Shown here: one piece after another, positions 16,750 through 25,173 of the stretch
How the letters are laid out: the number at the start of each line of letters is the position of its first letter
How positions within the stretch are numbered: position 1 is the stretch's first letter
Assembly (NCBI RefSeq): GCF_016598575.1
Contig: NZ_CP066801.1
Location: forward strand, 2,418,001-2,482,000
Direction: 5' to 3'
DNA: 64,000 bases
From: Streptomyces sp. HSG2
GTDB taxonomy: Bacteria > Actinomycetota > Actinomycetes > Streptomycetales > Streptomycetaceae
Translations under genes and position numbers: made by a program
Notes under the pieces: model-generated
Databases searched by the model: none
What the model was told of the DNA's origin: nothing
What the model saw: the letters and a program-made list of their open reading frames with translations, nothing else

Positions 16750-16984
16750 CGGCCCGGCCCCGCCCACCGGCGACGGTATCCGGCCGGGCCGCGATCTCGG
16801 CCTTCCGGTCCCGGGCGCGCCGACTCCGGTATGGACACAGGGCAGGAACGGCGCCGGCCCTCGCGGTCCGAACCGCCCTCCCGCATGGGCTCGGACGCCA
16901 CGGGAACCCACCGGTCGGGATCGCCGGGAGGCCGGGTCCGCGGAAGGGGGCCCTCCTCTGGTCGCCCGGGTCGCCGCTCGTGGG

Positions 16985-16990
16985 TAGGGT
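16985..16990 (+). promoter_or_regulatory. Leaderless -10 element (TAGGGT)
   Basis: TAGGGT ends eight bases before the ATG at 16999 and no ribosome binding site is present between them. This spacing is typical of leaderless actinomycete transcripts that start at the A or G of the start codon. Confidence 0.5.
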
Positions 16991-16998
16991 GCGTTGAC

Positions 16999-18006
16999 AT
17001 GCAGCACGAGGTGTTCGTTCCGGTTCCGGCCGAACGGCTCGGGCGGACGTTGGCCGATCCCGAGCGGGTCGCCGACGCCCTGCCCGGGCTCCAGCGGGAC
17101 GGCGGGGCCGAGCCCGTCAGTGGGCGGCTCAGACTGCGGATCGCCGGACACTCCATCACGTACCAGGGCACCGCGCGCCCGGTCGCGCGAGACGATCCGC
17201 GGGGGGCCGCCCACTTCGAGGTCGAGGGCGCGGAGGTGCGCGGCTCCGGCACGGTCTCGTTGCGCGTCGCCCTCGGGGCCAGGGAGACCGAAGGGGGTGC
17301 CCTGCTCGTCGTCTCCGCCGAGGGCTCCGCGGGTGGACGCATCGTCGAGCTTCCGCCGGACGCCGTCGGCGCCTGCGCTCTGAAGCTGCTGAACGGGTTC
17401 GCCCGGAACCTGGCCGGCATCGCCGCGGAAGCGGGCTCGGAGGGCGCCGAGCCCGCGCCGGGAGCGGAGGGCGAGGCGGGTTCCGCGCCCCCGGGGGATC
17501 GGGATGCGGCGTCCTGGGAGGCGACGGCCGCCCCCGACCCGGAGGACGTGCCGCGCCCGACCGCCGACGGCGGGGACGAAGCCGACCCGGCACCATCCCC
17601 GCCGTCCGGCTCCGAGGCCGAGGACGCCTTCGACGACCTGCCCGAGGCGGGGTCCGTCCCCGAGGTCTCCGCTCGCGACGACGATCGCGCGTCCTCGCCG
17701 TCCTCCCCCGATCTCGACGGCTCCCCCGATCTCGACGGCTCCGCCGAACTCCGCGGCTCCGACCCGGACGCCGACGGACGGTCGGATCCGGCCGGTTCGT
17801 CCTCCGAGGCGGCCCACGCGCGGCGGACCATGATCGGACGCAGCGCCGAAGAGGTCGACCACGCTCCGCCCCGTGGCCGCTACGCTCCCGAGCCGGGGCG
17901 GCGGGCCACGGCATCGGCGGGGCCGCTGCGCTGGGCGGCCCCCGCCGCGGCGCTGGCAGTGGCAGGGGCGGTCGTGGTCGGGCGGGCGCTGCGCCGGAGG
18001 CGCTGA
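16999..18006 (+). CDS. SRPBCC/CoxG-like protein with acidic linker and C-terminal membrane anchor
   Basis: A 335-residue protein. Residues 1-150 form an SRPBCC (START-like) domain of the CoxG type: MQHEVFVPVPAERL, DPERVADALPGL, GRLRLRIAGHSITY, and the helix ALKLLNGFARNLA. Residues 150-300 are an acidic Asp/Glu/Ser/Pro-rich disordered stretch that includes a short duplicated SSPDLDG/GSPDLDG unit. Residues 313-328 are a hydrophobic anchor followed by RALRRRR, placing a positive tail in the cytoplasm. CoxG helps CO-dehydrogenase maturation in some bacteria, but no cox genes are nearby, so only lipid or hydrophobic ligand binding is inferred. Confidence 0.75.
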   Translation: MQHEVFVPVPAERLGRTLADPERVADALPGLQRDGGAEPVSGRLRLRIAGHSITYQGTARPVARDDPRGAAHFEVEGAEVRGSGTVSLRVALGARETEGGALLVVSAEGSAGGRIVELPPDAVGACALKLLNGFARNLAGIAAEAGSEGAEPAPGAEGEAGSAPPGDRDAASWEATAAPDPEDVPRPTADGGDEADPAPSPPSGSEAEDAFDDLPEAGSVPEVSARDDDRASSPSSPDLDGSPDLDGSAELRGSDPDADGRSDPAGSSSEAAHARRTMIGRSAEEVDHAPPRGRYAPEPGRRATASAGPLRWAAPAAALAVAGAVVVGRALRRRR

Positions 18007-18123
18007 ACACCGTCGGGGCCGGTGGGGAGGCTCACCGGGCCGGCGGTGCCCTCGCCGTCGACCCGGAGCGCCTCGGAGCGGCCTCGAAACGTCGGGGGCG
18101 CTCCGCGGCGAGGGCCGCGCCGC

Positions 18124-18129
18124 TAGGGT
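18124..18129 (+). promoter_or_regulatory. Leaderless -10 element (TAGGGT)
   Basis: TAGGGT lies six bases before the GTG at 18136 with no ribosome binding site between. This suggests a leaderless mRNA for the mutarotase gene. Confidence 0.5.
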
Positions 18130-18135
18130 CGAGCC

Positions 18136-18924
18136 GTGAGCGACGAGACGATCATTCTTTCGGCGGGTGAGGCGGAGGCGACCGTGCGGCCGAACAACGG
18201 GGGCCGGATCGCCGGGCTCCGTGTCGGCGGCACCGAACTCCTCCGGCAGGGGGACCGCTACGGATGCTTCCCGATGGCCCCCTGGTGCGGCCGGATTCGC
18301 GACGGCCGTTTCAGGGACGGCGGCTCGGTGCGCCAAATGCCGCTGAACTCCCCGCCCCACGCGATCCACGGCACCGCACGCGACGGCGCCTGGCGGACGG
18401 CGCGCGCGACGAGGGAGGAGGCGGTCCTCACCCACGACCTGGCCGCGCCCTGGCCGTACCCCGGTCGGGTCACCCAGCGGATCACGCTCGCCGATGACGG
18501 CCTGACCCTGGCGATGTCGCTGGAGGCGCACGGCTCGTCCTTCCCGGCGCAGGTCGGCTGGCACCCGTGGTTCAACCGTTCCCTGGACGGCGCCGAGGCC
18601 GCCCTCGCGTTCGAACCGGCGTGGCAGGAGGAGCGCGGCCCGGACCACCTGCCCACCGGGCGGCGGACGGAGCCCGCGCCGGGACCCTGGGACGACTGCT
18701 TCGGCATGCCCGGCGGCGTGGACGCCACCCTCACCTGGCCCGGCCGGTTGGAACTGCGGGTCACCAGCCCCGCCGAGTGGGTCGTGGTCTACGACGAGCA
18801 GGAGGCCGCCGTGTGCGTGGAGCCTCAGACCGGACCGCCGAACGGACTGAACACGCTGCCGCGCCTGGTCACCCCGTTGGAGCCACTGGAGGCGAGCACC
18901 ACCTGGCGGTGGCGGCGCCTCTAA
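18136..18924 (+). CDS. Aldose 1-epimerase (galactose mutarotase-like)
   Basis: A 262-residue aldose epimerase family protein that interconverts sugar anomers in the cytoplasm. Visible motifs are NNGGRIAGLRVGG, YGCFPMAPWCGRIRDGRF, the conserved PHAIHGTA (substrate His), QVGWHPWFNRSL (second His) and EPQTGPPNGLN with the catalytic Glu. The length fits the family. The start is GTG 18136 with a leaderless-type promoter. The stop codon region overlaps a second promoter-like hexamer for pyrE, 10 bases downstream. Confidence 0.88.
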   Translation: MSDETIILSAGEAEATVRPNNGGRIAGLRVGGTELLRQGDRYGCFPMAPWCGRIRDGRFRDGGSVRQMPLNSPPHAIHGTARDGAWRTARATREEAVLTHDLAAPWPYPGRVTQRITLADDGLTLAMSLEAHGSSFPAQVGWHPWFNRSLDGAEAALAFEPAWQEERGPDHLPTGRRTEPAPGPWDDCFGMPGGVDATLTWPGRLELRVTSPAEWVVVYDEQEAAVCVEPQTGPPNGLNTLPRLVTPLEPLEASTTWRWRRL

Positions 18925-18927
18925 GCT
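18922..18927 (+). promoter_or_regulatory. Leaderless -10 element (TAAGCT) for pyrE
   Basis: TAAGCT overlaps the stop codon of the mutarotase gene and ends six bases before the pyrE ATG at 18934. There is no ribosome binding site between, so pyrE may have its own leaderless transcript. Confidence 0.45.
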
Positions 18928-18933
18928 GGCCCC

Positions 18934-19506
18934 ATGACCGACCTCGACGAATCCCCGCGGGACGACCCGCGTGACGCCCTGCTGCGGCAGATCAAGGACA
19001 AGGCCGTCGTGCGCGGGAGGGTGACCCTCTCCTCGGGCATGGAGGCCGACTACTACGTCGACCTGCGCCGTGTCACCCTCGACGGCGAGGCGGCTCCGCT
19101 GGTGGGCGAGGTGCTGCTGGAGCTGACCGCCGGCCTCGACTTCGACGCGGTGGGCGGACTGACGATGGGCGCCGATCCGGTCGCCGCCGCCATGTTGCAC
19201 GCCGCCGCCCGCCGCGGCCGGCGGCTGGACGCCTTCGTCGTCCGCAAGGCCGCCAAGGCCCACGGGTTGCAACGCCGGGTCGAGGGCCCCGAGATCGCGG
19301 GCCGGCGGGTGCTGGTCGTCGAGGACACCTCCACCACCGGGGGTTCTCCGTTGACGGCGGTCGAGGCGGTGCGCGAGGCCGGGGCGGAGGTGGTGGCCGT
19401 GGCGACGATCGTGGATCGCGCGACGGGCGCCGCCGCGAAGATCGAGGCGGGGGCCGGAGTGCCCTACCTCTTCGCCTACGGCAAGGACGAACTCGGCCTG
19501 GACTGA
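18934..19506 (+). CDS. pyrE: Orotate phosphoribosyltransferase
   Basis: A 190-residue PRTase of de novo pyrimidine synthesis that joins orotate and PRPP to give OMP. Diagnostic features are the N-terminal LSSGMEADYYVDLRRVTL, GGLTMGADPVAAAML, DAFVVRKAAKAHG, and the PRPP-binding loop VLVVEDTSTTGGSPL near residues 127-141. Length is normal. The neighbouring order mutarotase-pyrE-aldolase-DUF3151 is a familiar Streptomyces arrangement. Confidence 0.95.
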   Translation: MTDLDESPRDDPRDALLRQIKDKAVVRGRVTLSSGMEADYYVDLRRVTLDGEAAPLVGEVLLELTAGLDFDAVGGLTMGADPVAAAMLHAAARRGRRLDAFVVRKAAKAHGLQRRVEGPEIAGRRVLVVEDTSTTGGSPLTAVEAVREAGAEVVAVATIVDRATGAAAKIEAGAGVPYLFAYGKDELGLD

Positions 19507-19709
19507 GCACCGGAGATCCGGACGCCCCGGGCCGGCGGGGTCGTCCTTCGGCCGGCGCGGAACTCCCCGACCGGCGGGGACGCCCCCGCGCACTCGGAGT
19601 ATCCCGGTTCGTCTGGAAGGATGGGGGCGACGACGACGTCGCCCCCCAGGTCTAGGACAGGGCCCGTAGACACGCACGACGCCCACCCGCACATACAAGG
19701 AGCGGACAG

Positions 19710-20741
19710 ATGCCGATCGCAACTCCCGAGGTCTACAACGAGATGCTGGACCGGGCGAAGGCGGGCGAGTTCGCCTACCCGGCCATCAACGTGACCTCCT
19801 CCCAGACGCTGCACGCGGCCCTGCGGGGCTTCGCCGAGGCGCAGAGCGACGGCATCGTGCAGATCTCCACCGGCGGCGCGGAGTTCCTCGGCGGCCAGTA
19901 CGACAAGGACATGGTGACCGGCGCGGTCGCCCTGGCCGAGTTCGCGCACATCGTGGCCGAGAAGTACGACGTGAACATCGCGCTGCACACCGACCACTGC
20001 CCCAAGGACAAGCTCGACGGGTACGTGCGTCCGCTGCTGGCCGTCTCCGAGGAGCGGGTCCGCTCGGGGCGCGAGCCACTGTTCCAGTCCCACATGTGGG
20101 ACGGCTCGGCGGAGAACCTCTCCGACAACCTCTCCATCGCGCGGGAACTCCTGGAGCGCGCCCGCGCCGCCAGGATCATCCTGGAGGTCGAGATCACCCC
20201 GACCGGTGGCGAGGAGGACGGCGTCTCGCACGAGATCAACGACTCCCTCTACACCACGGTCGACGACGCCCTGCGCACCGCCGAGGCCCTGGGGCTCGGA
20301 GAGAAGGGCCGCTACCTGCTGGCCGCCTCCTTCGGAAACGTCCACGGCGTGTACAAGCCGGGCAACGTGGTGCTCCGCCCCGAGCTGCTCAAGGAGCTGA
20401 ACGACGGCGTCGCCGCGAAGTACGGCCGGGCCGGGGGGAGCAAGCCGTTCGACTTCGTCTTCCACGGCGGCTCCGGCTCCACCGAGGAGGAGATCCGGAC
20501 CGCGCTGGAGAACGGCGTGATCAAGATGAACCTCGACACGGACACGCAGTACGCCTTCACCCGCCCCGTCGCGGGCCACATGTTCGCCCACTACGACGGC
20601 GTGCTGAAGGTGGACGGCGAGGTCGGCGACAAGAAGTCCTACGACCCCCGCACCTGGGGCAAGCCCGCCGAGGCCTCCATGGCCGCGCGCGTCGTCGAGG
20701 CCTGCCGCAACCTGCGCTCGGCCGGCACCCGCATGAAGTGA
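19710..20741 (+). CDS. fbaA: Class II fructose-bisphosphate aldolase
   Basis: A 343-residue zinc-dependent aldolase of glycolysis and gluconeogenesis. Motifs: N-terminal EFAYPAINVTSSQT, the zinc and active-site segment LHTDHCPKDKLDGYV, EVEITPTGGEEDG, ASFGNVHGVYKPGNVVLRP and VFHGGSGSTEEEI, followed by KMNLDTDTQYAFTRP. These place it in the long class IIa group. The ATG has AAGGAG upstream. A GC-rich hairpin follows within 10 bases of the stop. Confidence 0.96.
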   Translation: MPIATPEVYNEMLDRAKAGEFAYPAINVTSSQTLHAALRGFAEAQSDGIVQISTGGAEFLGGQYDKDMVTGAVALAEFAHIVAEKYDVNIALHTDHCPKDKLDGYVRPLLAVSEERVRSGREPLFQSHMWDGSAENLSDNLSIARELLERARAARIILEVEITPTGGEEDGVSHEINDSLYTTVDDALRTAEALGLGEKGRYLLAASFGNVHGVYKPGNVVLRPELLKELNDGVAAKYGRAGGSKPFDFVFHGGSGSTEEEIRTALENGVIKMNLDTDTQYAFTRPVAGHMFAHYDGVLKVDGEVGDKKSYDPRTWGKPAEASMAARVVEACRNLRSAGTRMK

Positions 20742-20747
20742 CCCCGT

Positions 20748-20779
20748 CCCCGGCCCGGCGGACGGTCGCCGGGCCGGGG
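20748..20779. terminator. Terminator between fbaA and the DUF3151 gene
   Basis: A 13-bp stem: CCCCGGCCCGGCG at 20748-20760 pairs with CGCCGGGCCGGGG at 20767-20779, with loop GACGGT. It sits between two convergent genes, so it probably serves both. Confidence 0.8.
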
Positions 20780-20814
20780 CCCTCGGTGTGGAAGGGCCCC
20801 GGCGGGAGGGGAGG

Positions 20815-21234
20815 TCAGACCTTCAGCTCGGCGTACGCCTCCTGGCTGCTGTCCCTGAGGAACTGCCGGCAACGCTCTTCCTCGTCCTTCTCGCCGATCG
20901 CTCCCGCGGCGCGGGCGAGCGCGGCCAGACACCGCAGGAACCCGCGGTTGGGGCGGTGGTCCCAGGGCACCGGCCCGTGGCCCTTCCATCCGGCGCGGCG
21001 CAGCGCGTCCAGCCCGCGGTGGTACCCGGTGCGGGCGTACGCGTAGGACTCCACCACCCGCCCCGCCTCGAAGGCGTCGTCGGCGAGCATGGCCCAGGCG
21101 AGGGAGAACGTGGGGTACCTGGCGGCGACCTCCGCCGGGGACTTCGATTCCTGGCCCAGCATGCGGTACGCCTCCTCGTTCTCCGGGAGGTGCGTCGGGT
21201 CCGGACCGCCGAGAAGGTTCCTGTGAGTGGTCAT
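20815..21234 (-). CDS. DUF3151 family protein
   Basis: A 139-residue protein recognised as DUF3151, a conserved actinobacterial family of unknown function usually found next to fba. Segments include LLGGPDPTHLPENEEAYRML, FSLAWAMLADDAFEAGRV, YAYARTGYHRGLDALRRAGW and RPNRGFLRCLAALARAAGAI. It appears helical, possibly TPR-like. The ATG at 21234 is chosen because upstream in-frame sequence is low complexity. It is convergent with fbaA and divergent from kynA. Confidence 0.85.
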   Translation of the reverse strand: MTTHRNLLGGPDPTHLPENEEAYRMLGQESKSPAEVAARYPTFSLAWAMLADDAFEAGRVVESYAYARTGYHRGLDALRRAGWKGHGPVPWDHRPNRGFLRCLAALARAAGAIGEKDEEERCRQFLRDSSQEAYAELKV

Positions 21235-21551
21235 GGCGCCAGTGTGCCAGTGCCGTTCGATCGAGCGCGCACGGCGGCTCCTCCCGGCCGACTCCGGGGC
21301 CCGGGGCGCCTCGCGCGCCCATCGCGCCCACGCGGTTCGCCGGGTCCGGAGGGCCCCTCCCGCGCCGGCCCGCCCGAAATCCGCACCCGCCGGTCCGCGA
21401 CCCGGGGCCCGGCGCCGCTCGCCCGCGCCGACGCGCCGGCGGCTCTTGCGCTCACCTGGGACGATTGCGGAGGATGCCATGGGGACCGGGGCCCCCGTGC
21501 CGGTGACGGCAGGGGCGGACCGCCACCCGGAACACGTCTCAGGAGACAGTG
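21235..21551. other. Divergent intergenic region, DUF3151 / kynA
   Basis: A 317-base GC-rich spacer between divergent starts, presumably holding promoters for both genes. No dyad or gene was recognised. Confidence 0.4.
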
Positions 21552-22409
21552 ATGTCCCGACCAGCCCACCCGACCCCCCACCGGACGGGGGGCGAGGAGC
21601 CCGAGGCCCCCCACCTCGACTTCCAGGGCACGACCCCCTACGAGGACTACGTCAAGGCCGACGTCCTCACCCACCTGCAGCACCCCCTCTCGGACGACCC
21701 GGGAGAGATGGTCTTCCTGGTCACGACTCAGGTCATGGAGCTGTGGTTCACCGTCCTCGTCCACGAGTGGGAGACGGCCGCGCACGCGCTGCGCGGCGAC
21801 GACGCCCGCACCGCGACCGAGGCCCTGCGGCGCTCGGCTCGCGAACTGGAGGCGCTCAACGCCTGCTGGCGACCGCTCGGCCGGCTCACCCCGGCGCAGT
21901 TCAACTCCTACCGCGAGGCGCTCGGGGAAGGGTCCGGTTTCCAGTCGGCGATGTACCGCAGGATGGAGTTCCTGCTGGGCGAGAAGTCCGCCTCGATGCT
22001 CGTGCCGCACCGCGGCTCCCCCCGCGCGCACGCGGAGTTGGAGAAGGCGCTGCACGAACCGAGCCTCTACGACGAGGTGGTCCGGTTCCTCGCACGGCGT
22101 GGCCACGACATCCCGGAAGCCGTGTCGAACCGCGACGTGGCGCGACCGTACTCGCCCTCCGATCGGGTGGAGGCCGCCTGGACGGCCGTCTACGACGGCG
22201 ACCCGGACAGCGAGGAAGCCCGACTCGGCGAGGCCCTGACCGACGTCGCCGAGTTGGTGTGGCGATGGCGCAACGACCATCTCGTGGCCACCCGGCGCGC
22301 GATGGGCGCCAAGACCGGCACCGGCGGTTCCGCGGGAGTCGCCTGGCTGGAGAAGCGGGCCCGAAAGAACGTCTTTCCCGAGCTGTGGACGGCGCGATCC
22401 CATGTCTGA
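21552..22409 (+). CDS. kynA: Tryptophan 2,3-dioxygenase
   Basis: A 285-residue heme dioxygenase that converts L-tryptophan to N-formylkynurenine. Motifs: FQGTTPYEDYVKADVL near residue 24, ELWFTVLVHEWE, EALGEGSGFQSAMYRRMEF, the heme-ligand His243 in WRWRNDHLVATRRAMG, and the substrate loop KTGTGGSAGV. At the position of the distal-pocket His of well studied enzymes (Val-x-His-Gln-x-x-Glu-Leu-Trp) this protein has Thr59 (FLVTTQVMELW). ATG 21552 has AGGAG at good spacing. It overlaps kynU by eight bases, so the two are co-translated. Confidence 0.93.
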   Translation: MSRPAHPTPHRTGGEEPEAPHLDFQGTTPYEDYVKADVLTHLQHPLSDDPGEMVFLVTTQVMELWFTVLVHEWETAAHALRGDDARTATEALRRSARELEALNACWRPLGRLTPAQFNSYREALGEGSGFQSAMYRRMEFLLGEKSASMLVPHRGSPRAHAELEKALHEPSLYDEVVRFLARRGHDIPEAVSNRDVARPYSPSDRVEAAWTAVYDGDPDSEEARLGEALTDVAELVWRWRNDHLVATRRAMGAKTGTGGSAGVAWLEKRARKNVFPELWTARSHV

Positions 22410-23586
22410 TCTCCGGCACGAGGCCGAGCGGGCGGACGCCGCCGACCCGCTGCGCGGCTTGCGGGACCGCTTCGTCCTCGACGACGACGTGTACCTCGAC
22501 GGCAACTCGCTCGGCGCCCTGCCCGCGCACGTCGCCGAGCGCGTCCAGGACGTGGTGCGGCGGCAGTGGGGGGAACTGCGCATCAGGTCCTGGGAGGAGA
22601 GCGGCTGGTGGACCGCGCCGGAGCGGATCGGCGACCGGATCGCTCCTCTGGTCGGCGCGGCACCCGGGCAGATCGTGGTCGGCGACTCCACCAGCGTCAA
22701 CGTCTTCAAGGCGCTGGTGGCCGCCGTCCGCATGGTCGACGACGACCGTGACGAGATCCTCGTCGACGCGACCACGTTCCCCACGGACGGCTACATCGCC
22801 GAGTCCGCCGCCCGGTTGACCGGCCGGCACGTCCGGGCGGTGGCCCCCGACGACGTCACCGCCGCGCTGGGCCCGCGTACCGCGGCCGTCCTGCTCAACC
22901 ACGTCGACTACCGCACCGGGCGCCTGTACGACCTGCCCGGGCTCACGGCGGCGACGCGTCGCGCGGGCGCCGTCGCCGTCTGGGACCTGTGCCACAGCGC
23001 CGGGGCCCTCCCGGTCGGCCTCGACGAACACGGCGTCGACCTCGCCGTCGGGTGCACCTACAAGTATCTGAACGGCGGCCCGGGCGCGCCCGCCTACCTG
23101 TATGTGCGGTCGGCGGCGCAGGACCGGTTCGACTCCCCGTTGCCGGGCTGGAACTCGCACGCCGAGCCCTTCGGGATGGCGTCCGCCCACATCCCCGCGA
23201 CCGGCGCGCGGCGGGGTCGGGTCGGCACGCCCGACATTCTCTCCATGCTCGCCCTGGAGGCCGCCCTGGACGTGTGGGATGGAGTGTCCGTCGACGCGGT
23301 GCGGGCCAAGTCGCTGGCGCTCACCGACTTCTTCCTGCGCTGTGTCGCCGCCTACGTCCCGCGGGGACGGCTCACCACGCCGACCCCGGTCGCGCACCGC
23401 GAACGAGGCAGCCAGGTGGCGCTGCGCTGCGAGGACGCCGGGGACGTGATGGGGCGACTGATCGGGAAGGGCGTCATCGGCGACTTCCGCCACCCCGACG
23501 TGCTGCGCTTCGGCTTCACCCCGCTGTACCTCGGGTACGCGGACGTGGAGCGGGCGGCGCGGATCCTGGGGGACGTGGTGCGCTGA
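22402..23586 (+). CDS. kynU: Kynureninase
   Basis: A 394-residue fold-type I PLP enzyme that cleaves kynurenine to anthranilate and alanine. Characteristic segments are YLDGNSLGALPAHV, TSVNVFKALVAA, TTFPTDGYIAES, LLNHVDYRTGRLYDL, WDLCHSAGALPVGL and the PLP-lysine motif GCTYKYLNGGPGAPA (Lys221). Length is normal. It follows kynA with an 8-base overlap and precedes a hydrolase likely to deformylate N-formylkynurenine. Confidence 0.95.
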   Translation: MSDLRHEAERADAADPLRGLRDRFVLDDDVYLDGNSLGALPAHVAERVQDVVRRQWGELRIRSWEESGWWTAPERIGDRIAPLVGAAPGQIVVGDSTSVNVFKALVAAVRMVDDDRDEILVDATTFPTDGYIAESAARLTGRHVRAVAPDDVTAALGPRTAAVLLNHVDYRTGRLYDLPGLTAATRRAGAVAVWDLCHSAGALPVGLDEHGVDLAVGCTYKYLNGGPGAPAYLYVRSAAQDRFDSPLPGWNSHAEPFGMASAHIPATGARRGRVGTPDILSMLALEAALDVWDGVSVDAVRAKSLALTDFFLRCVAAYVPRGRLTTPTPVAHRERGSQVALRCEDAGDVMGRLIGKGVIGDFRHPDVLRFGFTPLYLGYADVERAARILGDVVR

Positions 23587-23634
23587 CGTCCCGCTCGACC
23601 GGGCATCACCCCTCGTCACGGAGAGGCTCGACCC

Positions 23635-24585
23635 ATGCCGAACACGATCACGGAGCCAGGGGGCGCCGCTCCGAGAGCCGGGGGCGGTCCGTTCGGAGAG
23701 GAGGACGCGGCGGCTCGGCGGGCCGCCGAGGAGGAGGCGTCTTTGTTCTCCCACGCGCCCGTCGCCCCGGACGCCACCTTCGCCTACGGCCCCCACCCCG
23801 ACCAGGTGATCGACTTCCACGCGCCGCGCCGGGACGGCGGAGCGACTCGACCGGCTCCGGTCGTCGTCGTGCTGCACGGCGGCGCCTGGCGTGCCCCGTA
23901 CGACCGGCGTCACGTCGGGCCGTTCGCCGCCTTCCTCGCGGGACGGGGGTTCGCCGTGGCGAACGTGGAATACCGACGGGGTCGGGCGGCGGGCGCCTCG
24001 GGGAGCGGCGCCGGCGCGGCGGTGGCCGGGCGGTGGCCCGACACCCTGGACGACGTGGCCGCCGCGCTGGACGCGCTACCGGCGCTCGTCCACGAGGAAC
24101 TGCCGGAGGCGGATCCGCACCGCGTGGTGGTGACGGGCCACTCGGCCGGTGGGCATCTGGCCCTCTGGGGGGCGGCCCGGCACGTGTTGCCGGTCGGCGA
24201 CCCGCGGCGCTCGGCGCGCCCGGCGCCGTTGCGGGGGGTGGTCGCGCTCGCCCCGATCGCGGACCTCGCGGTGGCCGCCGAGTCGGGTGTCTGCGGTGGG
24301 GCCGTCCGCGAGTTCCTCGGCGGGGACGACGCCTTCGCGGCCCGGCGCGCGCACGCGGACCCGGCGCTGCTGCTGCCGACGGGCATCGCCACCGCCCTGG
24401 TGCACGGTCGCGCCGACCGGGAGGTGCCCGGGGCGGTCGCCGAGGCGTACGCGCGGGCCGCCGCCGAGGCCGGCGAGGTGGTCGGGGTGACGCTTCTGGA
24501 AGGGGTCGGGCACTATGCCCTCGTCGACCCCGCGACCGACGCCTGCGCGGTGGTGGCGGAGGAGATCGCGCAGCTCGCCTGGTGA
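23635..24585 (+). CDS. Alpha/beta hydrolase, probable kynurenine formamidase
   Basis: A 316-residue alpha/beta hydrolase. The oxyanion motif HGGAW (VVVLHGGAWRAPY) and nucleophile motif GHSAGGHLALW are clear. The Asp (HGRADREVPG) and His (GVGHYALVDP) of the triad follow. The HGG-x-W type fits the esterase/lipase-like formamidase group. Its place directly after kynA and kynU, 48 bases from kynU, suggests it removes the formyl group of N-formylkynurenine, completing tryptophan to anthranilate. Activity on other esters or amides cannot be excluded. About 45 N-terminal residues are disordered. Confidence 0.75.
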   Translation: MPNTITEPGGAAPRAGGGPFGEEDAAARRAAEEEASLFSHAPVAPDATFAYGPHPDQVIDFHAPRRDGGATRPAPVVVVLHGGAWRAPYDRRHVGPFAAFLAGRGFAVANVEYRRGRAAGASGSGAGAAVAGRWPDTLDDVAAALDALPALVHEELPEADPHRVVVTGHSAGGHLALWGAARHVLPVGDPRRSARPAPLRGVVALAPIADLAVAAESGVCGGAVREFLGGDDAFAARRAHADPALLLPTGIATALVHGRADREVPGAVAEAYARAAAEAGEVVGVTLLEGVGHYALVDPATDACAVVAEEIAQLAW

Positions 24586-24609
24586 CCCTCCGGCGGTACC
24601 CCGGTGAGG

Positions 24610-24634
24610 CCGACCCCCGCGTGGGCGGGGTCGG
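24610..24634. terminator. Hairpin after the kynurenine genes
   Basis: CCGACCCCCGC (24610-24620) pairs with GCGGGGTCGG (24625-24634) with one bulged C. It follows the hydrolase stop by 25 bases. Confidence 0.55.
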
Positions 24635-24983
24635 TCACGTCGACTCTAGGACGGGGCGAGAGGGCGTGGCGCCGAGGGTGATCGGCTCCGGGGTCGCGCA
24701 GCAGCCGCCTCCTTGTCCGGAGAGGGGGCCGGCGTCGGGCTCGTCGTAGAGACCCGTGCCGCCGCACACGCCGGTCTCCGGCAGGGTCGGCTCGACGCGC
24801 TCGGCGGCCTCCCGGTTGACGGCCAGGGCGGTGGCGGCCGAAGGGACCCGCTCGTAGCCGGACGAGGGGTTCGACGCCTCGCCCGGCGAGGTGGGCGGCG
24901 GCCGGGCCGATCGGGCCGGCTCCGACCACCACGACGGGACGCGGCCCGACGGTGGAGCCACTCCCGGTACTCCCCTTTGCCAT
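24635..24983 (-). pseudogene. Internally deleted FAD-dependent oxidoreductase of an ars locus
   Basis: From an ATG at 24983 one minus-strand frame reads a flavoprotein N-terminus with a Rossmann fingerprint (VVVVGAGPIGPAAAHLA). After about 40 residues the homology jumps to another frame that carries a C-terminal end, AAERVEPTLPETGVCGG followed by GGGCC, and stops at 24635-24637. Intact relatives are about 400 residues or more, so most of the gene has been lost with a frameshift at the junction. Such flavoproteins occur next to arsR in Streptomyces, as here. Confidence 0.65.
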
Positions 24984-25173
24984 GACATTCATCGAATCCA
25001 TCCACCTTCGGCATGACACTCACATCGAAGACGGTCAACATGGATGAACGTCGATTCGATCTCCGTCCCCGGGTCTGCGCCGCTCCGGATCGGCCCCGCT
25101 CGGCCTCGCCTCGGAGCCGCCAAGTCCGCTCGGCTCGGGACCGCGTCACCGCGGCCCGTGCCACCATGGAGAC
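24984..25173. promoter_or_regulatory. Divergent ars promoter region with two related operator-like motifs
   Basis: The segment is AT-richer than its surroundings. It has GACATTCATCGAATCCATCC at about 24984-25003 and, in the opposite sense, CATGGATGAACGTCGATTCG at about 25040-25059. Both contain GATGRA and CGAT half-sites in inverted orientation, as expected for an ArsR/SmtB-type operator on each divergent promoter. Assignment is by pattern only. Confidence 0.4.
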
